Below, one piece after another: positions 12,791 through 23,764 of a DNA stretch of 64,000 nt. Below the pieces are notes generated by a model. That model worked only from the letters and a program-made list of their open reading frames with translations. It made no database searches and was not told the origin of the DNA. The stretch comes from Ulota crispa. Its lineage: Eukaryota > Streptophyta > Bryopsida > Orthotrichales > Orthotrichaceae. The stretch spans positions 28,482,002 through 28,546,001 of the forward strand of contig OY987242.1 in the NCBI GenBank assembly GCA_963920765.1, given 5' to 3'. Made by a program: the position numbers and the translations under genes. Every line of letters starts with the position of its first letter. Position 1 is the stretch's first letter.

Positions 12791-15477
12791 TTATGTGTAG
12801 AAGGAGACAGCTCTGCGAGAGTACCAAGAGTCGTCCTGGTCCAAGCTGGGGCGAGACTGCACCCGGGCGTACGGGTCTCCCTGCTGGTGATCCATACTGG
12901 GTTTGTTGGGCACCCGGGAGTACTGCGGTCCACCCAGCGAGGGGACTCGGTCCACGGCCACCTTGCGAACGTTCTCGTAGTCGTCGTTGTGCAGGGCGTG
13001 TGCAATTCTCGGCAGCATGGCGTTCCTTTCGAGGTCGGAGGTGAACGACGTCATGAGCCCCAGGTACTGGTGCACTTCGTGCGGCTTCAAGCCTTCCAGT
13101 AAGTAGGGCAGCAACCTGGAATGCGTGGTCTCCATCACCACGAACGCCTGCACTACCATGGGCTGCTGCTTTTTCGTCCCGTATCCGGCTGCCTGCAGGA
13201 GCGGAAGCTGCTCCTTCTCTTCCTCCTTGAAGTGCTCCCTCACATGGACCTGCAAATTTCATATTCCAGCGTTTGTGAAAAAAGAAAAGAAAAAACTTGG
13301 TGATCACCATGCTTATAGCTATGATGTACCTCTCACACATGGAGCACAGCGTTTTACGGTTCTAATTGCATTCGCTTATCACTAATACAACACTCCTGTA
13401 GCATGTCAATAAACGTGGGAAACAATACGATTCAGCTAGACATAGAAAGGTTTCTACTTGTGAGATTGTACGAAAGCTTTGAATTTCAGGAAGATTAGCA
13501 ACAACATTAGATATTTGAGGTAAGTCTCTGAATTGCAAGTAGAAAGCACTGGTACTAACCTCGAAAGCTTCCACACGGTCGGCAAGAGAAGACAGTGCCT
13601 CCCGGTGATCACGGTTGCCTTGTCTCAATGCCATCACACCTTTGATGTCCTCCCGAATTCCATTCATTACGGGTAAATCTCGAGCATGGTCCCTTAGTGC
13701 GGATGCAGTCAGCGCTGTAACACCAAAACATGGTAAGAGTTAAGAAAATTCAGTTGCATGTGAAACTTTGGATCATTTAGGAAGCTTGAAGATGAGCAAC
13801 AGAAATACAACAGTAGAAAGAAGAAATCGTGCCCTACGTTTTTGAACGATTGAGATTGGTTTTAAACGTACAAAGTCATCATCAACCTACCAAAAGCGAA
13901 AATTTCGATTTAAGCAGGGCATTGTTGCTTTACCTTGGTTAGCAGATTCAAGAGCTGGGAAGACGATTCTTTCCTCCATCTGAGCATGCTCTTGCAGGAG
14001 CTCCAGCAAGCTATTGTACACTTTGGGTAGCTCTTTCAAACGCGTCCCAAAGACGGTTCGTTCCATCACATCCATGGCAGATTTCTTGTTAATGCCGTCA
14101 AACTCTTTCACCAGCTTCACAAAGGCGTCCAGATGCCAAACTATGCTCTTGTGCTGCAGAAGAGTCAAACTGATCACGGGCTGAGGGAGTCTCTCAATTG
14201 AGGATTTCGCTAGAATAGTCTTTGACAGATCTGTGCCCACTTGCACAGGTTTGTAGATCTTGAGCGCACTCATGGCAGACTTGTACGCTAACAACCTTGA
14301 GTACGAGGAGCTGATTCCAAACCCCCGGATGTACGTCACAAGGTCCATCAACGACAGAAAGGGTATGAGGTAAACATCCACCAGTGTGAACTTGGAGCCC
14401 AAGAAAAATTTACCCTTTCTCTCAAGCCCAGAATTTAAACGAGCCAGCGAGTCGTTCAACCTCAATTCCAAGGCGTCCTGTTGATATGGATCGCCGTTGT
14501 GTAATGCGTCTTCGATAACAGACGTAAATGTATCTCGAATGTACGATGCCCACTGTGCCACCTCCTTCTCCAGCCCACTTGGTACCAGTGGTGGATTCTC
14601 GAAATTCTCTTCAATGTAAGCCAGGATTGCGTCCACGGAGCCCGTGATTTTGTGATCCCCATGTTGAAAAACTGGAAACTTTCCATCTGGGCTCACAGTG
14701 GCGAAGTTTTCTCCTCTGCAATTCCGGAGATCGTCTGGCATCACCAAAGAGGCTTCCACTGGTACACCCTGCATAACAAACAACCAGGAATGCCAAAATG
14801 TTAGACACCCAAAATTTCATTAAAAATCAATGTAAACCTAAACTAATCTACCCAGAGCCAAATAACCCGTAGCAAGTCTTTTCAAGAGTCTAACATATTT
14901 CAAAGACAGCCAATTACTGCTTTGAAGCACAATTGCAGACACAACAGAGGTATATAACACTAAAATCCTTAGGGTCCTATTCCCGTGCTACCAATTCTAG
15001 ATTACTTTTGCTCACACAATTCGTTAGCACTTCAATTAGCAAAGTTAGGTGCAAGCATGACTTTGCTGAATATTGACGACCATCGCTCTTTGAATGGAAA
15101 CGGGGTTGCGCATTATCACCATGTCAATAGTGGTCCATAACCTACTACTTAGATGTTTCACAAAAAGTCGGTAGAAATGTTCAGATGTGCTAAAATGCTT
15201 AAAGGGACATAATGGTATCCTCTTGCTGTGAAAGAATCCACGTGGAGATAGACTCATTGTAGATGGGAGAAAACATGATTTGAGAGGCAATGAGCGTTAC
15301 CTTGTGGAGAAGGGCGATGCGTACACGTTGTGTATAAGGACAAGTAACATCGCCAACCAGTTTCACTTTTCCTTCCTCGTCATCTATGTAGGCTGGCGAT
15401 GACTGCCACGACGGCACCACAGCAGATTTCGAATTCTCCACTCTCTGACGAACTTGCTTCGCACAGCATGCTCCCAT
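12791..15477 (-). CDS. GSTH: Glutathione transferase-hemerythrin fusion (GSTH class)
   Basis: Four exons join in phase: 15477-15301, 14768-13934, 13714-13560, 13249-12791, giving 541 residues. All introns are GT-AG. Residues ~38-120 form the thioredoxin-like GST N-domain, with the active-site motif C46-P-Y-T-Q-R and the cis-Pro segment K89-F-P-V-F. The usual Glu-Ser glutathione-binding pair is Gly102-Ser103. Residues ~125-250 are the helical C-domain, with a T187-x-x-D190 capping motif. Two hemerythrin/HHE-like blocks follow: ~260-337 (H265, H271, H320, E324, E325) and ~338-480 (H347, H395, E399), likely di-iron ligands. The tail from ~485 is polar. The start MGACCAK resembles an N-myristoylation signal with adjacent cysteines. 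A GST-hemerythrin class is known from Physcomitrella. The likely role is redox or iron-linked glutathione chemistry; the substrate cannot be told. The ATG at 15477 is the first in frame. Confidence 0.9.
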
Positions 15478-18400
15478 TGTGTATAACTTTGCACAGCTAG
15501 TTTCACCTGTGAGTCTCCTATTCTCTTGAATTGACAAAAGAAACCGTCACTATGAAGATGCTCAAATCATAAAGAGGCTAATGAACAACCGGCCACTAAA
15601 CACGGCCATAGCTTTCTTTATCTCCCTCTCGCTCACTTTTCACCGGAGAAATCGATACTAATGCAGGTCGTGAATAGTTCCTCTACAGATGCATGTCAAG
15701 CACCGATTCAACGTCCGTAAGAATAACCAGCAGGTTCGTTCCATCGCTCTTCAAATTTCAGCAACCAGGCTCAACGCAAACTCTATAGTTCTGAATTGCC
15801 TGGAGAGAAAGAAACACAAAAAAAGATCGTTAGCATCAGGCCGAACAAGAAATATGTCATGTTGCGAAACGTTGCTTGAATACCCGAAAATTATCATCAA
15901 AGTCTAGTAGCAGAATAGCACCCCCAAGGTCGAAAAATACTCTTAACCTCTTGATTCTTTCAAAAGATTCATCCCCTCTTTCTTTTACTCAAAAAGTTAA
16001 CACCTCCCACTCACCCCGAGCTCAACGTTCTTTGTTCCGAATTTTGAAGCGTGCGGTATACAATAATAAAGCACACGCTAGGAGGATGATACATGGAGGC
16101 CAGCATCAGAAAGAAAGTCACTTAAAAATTTGACAAGTGACGATGGCATGAGGAGGATCTCAAAGAGAAAAAAAGTAGAACCAGGCACACACACACAAGT
16201 GTCGTGACACTCAAGACCAAGCCACCACCACAAACGAAGATCGTTCAACGCCTTCTCCTACTCGTAAAACTATCCCCAAAACCTCGGCGTCCAATAACCC
16301 CTCCAGGCCTCGATACCAATACCATCATCATCAACACAGCAGCAAACAGCTACTGTCAAAAAAGGCGAAAGAAAACATGCACCAAAAAAACGTCATACCT
16401 TGGAAGAGATGGGCTGCCTCAAAAACGACCCAATTCTGGAGCTCGACGTTGTGGTGGCTAACCCTCTTGAAAACGTGGCTGTAAACACGATTACAGGGAT
16501 TGCACCCAATCTCGCAAAGCTTGGGATTCCCGAAAGGATGCACGCAAGCAAGCAAACTAAGTTAGAAACGTGAGAGGTGAAAAGGGTTGATCAACTTGTG
16601 GGCTGTGGCTGGCTACAGAGGTGGCGTCAACGACGTGCACAGTAAATGCGTGACAGAAGAAGGGGCAGTAGTAAGTTAGGGTGTGATCTAATTGCGCCCG
16701 AGTCTCCGCGAGTGTCCGACTAATCTGGGTGGTACAAACTTTCATCCAGTCTCGGGAGGATTGTCTGGGGTTTCTCTGGCTCTCTGTGGCCGCGATCTTG
16801 GTGCAGAAGGCGATAAAACAAGGGGGCTTTATTTAGGGTTGCCTCGAGATACTCTTCTCCAGGTGGCACCTCATGATTAGGTCATTAGGTGCCTCGTATT
16901 CTCCTTGCAGCCTCTATTGTAGGCGAGTCTGCGAGCCTGCAGGCGTGGCTGACACCTCCGCTTCCGTCCTTTTTGCTCATCGGCTGCGTCGGATTGTTCC
17001 TTTGCTATGCTTTCTCATCCACAGAATTCATCCACTTCTGCAGGAGTGCAGGGGAACTGGTATGTTTCTTCTTGGGAATGATGCGGTTTTTATTTATGAA
17101 GGCAGGGACTGAGCCAGGGGAGACCTTGGGGGCTGTTCCCATTCTGTGTCGCACGTCCCACCTCTCTATACTCCCAGTTCGGCTCCATGTTCCCACGTTG
17201 TTGGCCCAAGTATGATTTTCGCTTTTGGCTCAAGGGGCTAATAAAAGTTGTTGGAGCATCGCCACCGTAAATGCAAGAACAATTGTAAACGTGATTGTTG
17301 CGGGAGGGGAGAATTTTTGAGCTCCACTGCATTCATGTCAAACCCTTTCCCGTTTTCTTGAGCAACGCTACAAGCTCCCGTCCACGCCACTTTCAAGCTT
17401 GTTTCTATCCCATGCAAGAGCCTCCACAACAACTCTATCCTTTGACAATGGAGGAAGTATTCTCCTTCATGACGTCATTAATGATGTAAAAGCAATTGGA
17501 GGAGGCTTTAAAAAGGAGTGTCACGCGGATTGGAGTGGGGCACTTCCTGGAGAAGGGGAGATGGAAAGGCAACATTATCACAACTACACTCTAGAAAACC
17601 CTTTTTCCGTTCCCGATCACGTTGGCACGGTGGCAGTGCTCTTAAAAAACTATAATTTTCAAATTTAATACTATAAAGTTCACGTGTTATTTGGCTATAA
17701 AAAATTTTGGTAGAAATCTTGCAAAGGCACCTTAATAGTGTAAAGTATGATAAATATTTTTTACAATGACTTGGAAATATGAACAAACAAGAAAAAGATG
17801 TTAATTTTTTGTGGCATTTTTCTGCAACCTATGTTTATTCTAACTACATGTTTCATTTTATGTGTAACAATCATAGTCGATGTTGGAAGAAACTATACTG
17901 TAAAAAAAGTACATACCGCTACAAGCATGATTTATTTATCACAAACAACCACATTATCATTGTGAGTTTGGCATTGATTTAGTTTTCTTTGTTTAAAATG
18001 ATTGCTGTTTTCTTCCTTTGGATGAAGATGATTGAGTGTAGATCATGTAAAAATTGGATTTTTTTAAATCCATAGATGACAATGCCATCAGAAATAAAAC
18101 TTCTAAAGTGGTTGTTTAGTTCATAATCCAAGTGTAATTACAGAAATGGGCTTTTTAGGATTAAATGAAAAATTATGTGTTTCGATTATTATGATTTGAC
18201 TATTCGGCCTTTGCAAAGGATTAAAATGTTTAAAAATGAGGTTGAGTTTTTTTATGTTGATAGGGTTCATTTCTAAATTATGCATTTGGATGAACAACCT
18301 CATTTAAGGTATTGTAAAATTAAATCACACACTAGAAACCAATCTCATTTACAAAGTCTTAAATTGGCATACGTGATAGAAAAATCAAGGAAATGTCATG

Positions 18401-20034
18401 TAGTGCAACTTCAAAGAACAATTTAGTAATGATTTTCCAAAAGAAATTTGTAAAGCATGTCCTACAATTCATACCCTTATGGTTTGTTCTACTATGGCAC
18501 TACTATTGCACTCAATAATATTTACCAAATGTTCTTATAAAAACATTCAAATTTTTAAGTCCCTCTTCACTCACAACAGAAATATTGCTTTATGGCTTTC
18601 TTGTGTGGCATGAGAAAATTTTGTCAATTCCATGAGCATATTTTTTCTCATGTTTCCTTAAAAAGGTAATCCAAGGCTCAAAAAATATATTATTAATTTC
18701 AAATAGGTCAACGTTTGAACTTGGGTAAATTCATATGCAAGCAAGAGACAACTTGGCAAAATTCTTAGTAGCCGAAGAAAAGCAAAGCACAAGCAATTCC
18801 CATGGTAGCTACAAGCAAAATGGGAGTAGCCTAAATTGTATAATTTGGGTTATAAGGGAACGCAACAAGATACCAACTATTTTCACACTAACTCATTTTT
18901 ATTGTACTAGCATTTGTTGAACTAAATTTATTCCTTCTTGAATGTCAACCTCCATAGTGAATAAGTAAGAGAAACTTTTATCTCCTTATAAAAAATTACT
19001 TTGTTTTGAAACGGAGGTGTTCAAAAAAAATTAATTGGGTAAAATTTTTTAACATGTTCTACTTATGTAATGAAGAAACAACTTAATCTCACTAGGTATT
19101 CTTCTATTGTCTTGTACGGAGTATCTTTCAAAACTTATCCTTATAAACTCCAATTATGGTCATTGCTCATGTTAAATTGAGTGTTTTTTTTTGTGGTTGT
19201 GTATTTTCTGAAGCGTCTTCATTTCATTGAACTAAAAAATATTGATAGAGCCAATTAATGTAAAAATCGTTATGTTCAAAAGGTAAAAATTTATATGAGA
19301 TCACATAGAACATTAGATGGATGAAAAAACCAGTTTTTATACAAATTTGACATGTTAGAATTCACGCGTTGTGAAAAATAAGGGTTCGAGGATAGTTAGA
19401 AGGGAAAAAACCTTTAAATTTGAATTGGTAATGGAAGTAGGTAAACACATGATACCATCAATCGAGGTTGTTGTTTGTTGTGTTTTGATGCAAAGCCTTT
19501 CTTGAAACTTTTCTCCTTATAATTTCATCCTAAATTCCTAAAAACTTACAAAAAATTGTTTCAATATTTTGGCAATTAACCCTACAAAAATAAAAATGCA
19601 TTATGTACTTAGATTTTGTGAATCAACCTTAGAACTCTAGAATTTGGTGGAAGACAAGAAAACCATGATGTGAAATTTTCATATGATATTTTTAAATTTG
19701 AAAGTAAACAAAATTTGAACCTGGAACTTATGGGAGTGTGTCCCACGAGATGAAAGAAAAGGTCCTCAAACTAACATACGTTTTATTCGTGTTTTGTAAT
19801 CAAGACTGCATTTGAATTAAGTTTGTGGAAGTATGACTTCTCAATTGATACAAAATAATTCCTTGTAGATCAGTTTTTTAATTTCAAACACCAATGGTAA
19901 ATGTAGCACACCAACATTAATCCTTACAGCAAATCACTAAATATGCTAAGTTCATGACTTGCCAATGACATTTAATTATTCAGTTTGGATGAACAAGGGT
20001 GGCACATATCACACCCTCAACTTGTTTGTTTTGT
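15478..20034. other. Upstream region of the GST-hemerythrin gene and unassigned sequence
   Basis: About 15478-17600 is less AT-rich and probably contains the promoter and 5' UTR of the minus-strand gene; no promoter element was assigned. Short plus-strand frames at 15689-17215 lack recognisable domains. From 17.7 kb onward the sequence is AT-rich and I see no gene or bounded repeat. Confidence 0.4.
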
Positions 20035-20038
20035 TTAA

Positions 20039-20962
20039 CCCTTTAGTGACAGTCAACCATTTGGGGGCATCTCAAATCTTCACTATATGGTCTGCAAAAC
20101 ATATTCAAGGATAAAGTATGTGTTTCTAAAATTAGATTGGACCAGACATATCAAAGCTATAAACTTTGGCAACATGAATATATATATAAAAGTTTAATTT
20201 ATCGGAATAATTCCGTGTGAGGATTGTGAGAAGTTTGATGATCCAAAAAAATTTGTTGTGCTAAAACGTGAGACACTCTAACTAATTAGTGTCAATTGTG
20301 CAATTGAAACTTTTGATAGTGGTGAAATTTGTAAAAGTTATTGCTCCATTCTAGGTTACTGCTCTTCTAAAAAATACAAAATTCGAGTCAATTTGTGCAT
20401 TTCACGGCATGATTTGTGAAATTGAGCATTGGAAGAATACGAACATGGCCACACATACACGTTTGAATACAGCATGCATGGAACATGTTTCCACAAAATC
20501 CGATTGGTCAATATCATCTACATTGGATGTCATTTGAGGTACAACGTCCCACATTTAGCATTGCAAACCTTTGGAGCCTAAAATTTCATGGAATACGCAA
20601 TGTTGTAGCTAAAATACGCCACAAGTAGAACTTCTAAATAAACCATGCATCTTTCGCACAACTACTAGAGAGTTAGTACCAAATGCTTTGGGTGCAATAT
20701 GTGGGCTTTGGGGCCATGTCACAGTTGCACTGAATTAGTATTTCATTTGTTACACCCATATGAGATTCCCAGCTTCATATGTAAAACACGCATAGCTACC
20801 ATGTTTCTTTATGCCTTGCTTTGAAATTTGTTCAAGTAGGAGCACAAGTTGATGCCCCAACTCTGTTACGTTTTGTGTTTTTGCAAATTAGATAGAACAA
20901 AGATGACAAGAGCCACGGAGTACCAAAATCAACCCAAAAGTGGTCAACCGGGCATTAAAGGG
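20039..20962. mobile_element. piggyBac-like MITE, family F, copy F1
   Basis: TTAA (20035-20038), then CCCTTTAGTGACAGTCAACC. The right end reads GGTCAACCGGGCATTAAAGGG, then TTAA (20963-20966), which is also the left target copy of the next element, E1. The first ~8 bases of the ends (CCCTTTAG / CCCTTTAA) are inverted repeats, followed by a partial match. Length 924 bp, no gene. Confidence 0.75.
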
Positions 20963-20966
20963 TTAA

Positions 20967-21303
20967 CCCTTAAACATCGAGGAGGACAAAAAAACGTCCT
21001 CTTCCTCTGAAAAAATGTTATGCGTGACAAGAATCATTTAATTTTTTTTAGAAGTGAGCATAAACACATGGTGGCAAAAATTTATCTCATTAGATGCAGT
21101 CATATTTTTAGATAACCCAGATTGTGAGAAAATTCAAAGTGGCAGTGTTAGGACCCAAGTTGTTCTTATTGCAATTTTTATGGGGCAGCAAGTACTATTG
21201 ACTTTTGCAACCTTTAGAGTCAACACTAATGGTGCCCACCTTTGAAAAAACTGTAGAAGCTACAGTGTGGGGAGGCCGCGGTCACTCGCCCAATGCTTAA
21301 GGG
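20967..21303. mobile_element. piggyBac-like MITE, family E, copy E1
   Basis: It begins CCCTTAAACATCGAGG directly after the TTAA shared with F1 and ends CGCCCAATGCTTAAGGG before TTGA (21304-21307), one base off TTAA. The interior aligns with E2 and E3, for example the shared segments around AACACATGGT and CCCAAATTGTGAGAA or close variants. Length 337 bp. Confidence 0.85.
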
Positions 21304-21307
21304 TTGA

Positions 21308-22097
21308 TTTTGTAAATAAATAACATAATCATCTTCAAGACAGGATGAAATGTTAATTCATAATACATAACATGCTCCACATTGACATTACCTTATACAT
21401 GTTCAATAAGCAAATAAACAATATCCTCTAAGGTAACACCACCCATAACCGACCATTTAACAAACCTGACCCTATGTATCCAAGGTTTAGATTTCAGAAA
21501 TAAATACCCTGAATATACAGGAGTCAAGTTTGTGACACAGTCGGAAATGGGTGGGACTACCTTAGTGGATAAGCCCAATTCCCTTAACTTGGAAAAGGTA
21601 GTTTTGTTTTCTTTACTTTTGGATTTAATAAAGTACTCCATTCACCAATAAGCAATAAGCAATAATGCTCTGAAGGTTAATCTCATTAATATAAAAAGTA
21701 ACCGAATATCATAATGACCCCTGTGGAATGTCAACCCTTAATATTGGATGCAAAATAAACACTAACTGTAGACTGTCCTAATTGATGACCTCTAGAAAGA
21801 TAATAACAGGGTGCAATTGGGGATTAAGTTGGACGTTAAATGGGTGCATTCATGAAGGCTACAAAGAAACTCTATTTTGTTTTATAGATATTTTTCAATT
21901 AGAGCTTTTGTTATGTTAGCTCTTCAACCGTCTACAAATGTCTTTTTCTTAATGTGCATTAGATGAGTTTTAAATTCGTTTTATAGAAACTTGTGACCAT
22001 TTAATTATGCATAAAATATTCAAGCAACCTCTTTTTGCTTTGTAAGCATTTTCAAATGTGTAAAAAGTCTTTATCACTTCACTTGCCCAAGAAGCTA
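21308..22097. other. AT-rich spacer
   Basis: No gene or repeat boundary seen. An 82-codon minus-strand frame (21393-21641) has no recognisable domain. Confidence 0.35.
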
Positions 22098-22101
22098 TTA
22101 A

Positions 22102-22329
22102 GGTAGTGTGTTTTAATTGCGTTCATGCTCTAATTGCATTTGACTTTAGGAACGAGAGATATTTTAGATGAAATATCTATGATTGTCACTGATGAGTTAG
22201 GTAGGCTTAGCATATTGCTAAGCCTACCTAACTCATCAATGACAATCATAGATATTTCATCTAAAATGTCTCTTGTTCCTAGAGTCAAACGCAATTAGAG
22301 CATGAGCGCAATAATTAGAGCACACTACC
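22102..22329. mobile_element. Near-perfect fold-back element with GGTAGTGTG ends
   Basis: Two arms of about 105 bp are nearly perfect inverted copies around a short centre (AGGCTTAGCATATTGCTAAGCCT region, 22202-22222). It is flanked by TTAA on both sides (22098-22101, 22330-22333). Because the junction is itself palindromic, a TA duplication with AAGGTAGTGTG ends is equally possible. No coding capacity. Confidence 0.8.
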
Positions 22330-22333
22330 TTAA

Positions 22334-23189
22334 ATGTATAAGTCCAATTCAAGTGGTTGTCTTATTAGTTGCAATCCAAGTTGCAATCCAAGGGACAATC
22401 CAAAGTCTCATTAAATTCTTAAAACTTGATTGGCCTAGATGTTGAAAACTTAAACCAACACCTTCTATGCTATGTTCCAAGTCCCAAAACCCATTCCATT
22501 CAAAAAATGCCTACAAGGCATCACTCTTTCTATGTTATACATCTAAAAAATCAAAATTTGCCCTAAAAGTTGGATCTAGCAAAATGAAATGACTGTTTGA
22601 TAGCAAGTTCCAAGTTCCAACATATTTACACACAAAAGATTCAATAACTTTTTCAAATATTTGATTTAGCCCCTTGATGACCCCATTAACAAAGTTGGGA
22701 GATGGCGTGACTGGGACTTAAGGTAGTAGCACCCATAAGCGCCAATGTCCCCATAACCATCACCTCTAAAATCTTGGAGAATCTATGAAAGTGAATAGAT
22801 GTCATTTCAAGGATGTACAACATGTGAACATGAAACCTTAATGTTGGTATTAGGTGCAATTGCAGTTGGCTTTTTAAAAATTCACAACTTATTCTCATAG
22901 TGTCCAATTAATACATTCAAAAGTGCAAACTCATCATTTTTTTCTTGCTAATAGGATCCTATAATTTGCTAGATGTTTATTAATAGTCATCATGTTGAAA
23001 ACCCTTAATTTGACGATTATGGGTGTTGCTACCTTATAGAGTTGGGACGTCGGACTTGGTCTATGCACCACCCCCAATGAACGTTCCCAATGGTGGTGGC
23101 GCTCAAAGGACGTGTTCTATATGGACCACGGGGAAAATTTATTTTTTTGACTTGTTCTCATTTTTGTGATTCTCATATTTTTGCATCAC
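22334..23189. other. Spacer without recognised features
   Basis: Only chance frames (for example 22686-22907, minus). No repeat boundary or RNA gene seen. Confidence 0.35.
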
Positions 23190-23193
23190 TTAA

Positions 23194-23568
23194 CCCTTAA
23201 ACGCCTAAGCGGACAATTATCGTCTGCTGGCCATTAAAAAAACACTATGTAGAGCAGAAAAATGTTGTTTTTTGTTTTTTTGTTTTTTTGCAAAAGTGAT
23301 TAGAAACACATGGTCCATCAGAGAACACAAAAAACTATTTCATTAAATGCACTTATATTTTTAAGTAGCCCAAATTGTGAGAAATTCAAAGTCATGGGGT
23401 TATGTCTCGGCCAAGCTGCCCTTATTGTAATTTTCATGAGAGCACCATACACTATTTACTTTTGCAACTTTAAAAAAAATTTAACTAGAGTGCACCACTG
23501 TAAATGTCATTGTTCATTGTGCAATGCTGCAAATGGGCAGGCACGGCGATCACCCCGGCGTTTAGGGG
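23194..23568. mobile_element. piggyBac-like MITE, family E, copy E2
   Basis: TTAA (23190-23193), CCCTTAAACGCCTAAGCGG at the left; CACCCCGGCGTTTAGGGG at the right, then TTAA (23569-23572). Ends are inverted repeats over about 13 bases. The interior resembles E1 and E3. Length 375 bp. The frame 23310-23678 runs through its edge and is not a gene. Confidence 0.9.
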
Positions 23569-23764
23569 TTAAGTTATACCTTGGTTTTGGGCACATTTCA
23601 GGCATACTTCTTGCTCATGTCTTTCATCATTCCCCTTCGCTCGTTACATTAGATTCGTTGAATAAAACATTTACATGAAGTAATATCAATTGTCCGTGAT
23701 TGTCACCAATTGATTTAAATTAGCATGATCTTGTTCAACTCATGAAACTAAGTTTTGTGATCAA

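Noticed and set aside
12771-13340. 189-codon frame overlapping the last GST-hemerythrin exon
   Set aside because: Same strand but a different frame from the hemerythrin exon, low-complexity and unrelated to any family. It is a shadow of the real coding frame.
15478-15537. Longer N-terminus for the GST-hemerythrin protein
   Set aside because: The upstream in-frame codon is TTG, not ATG. The first ATG at 15477 opens the GST frame.
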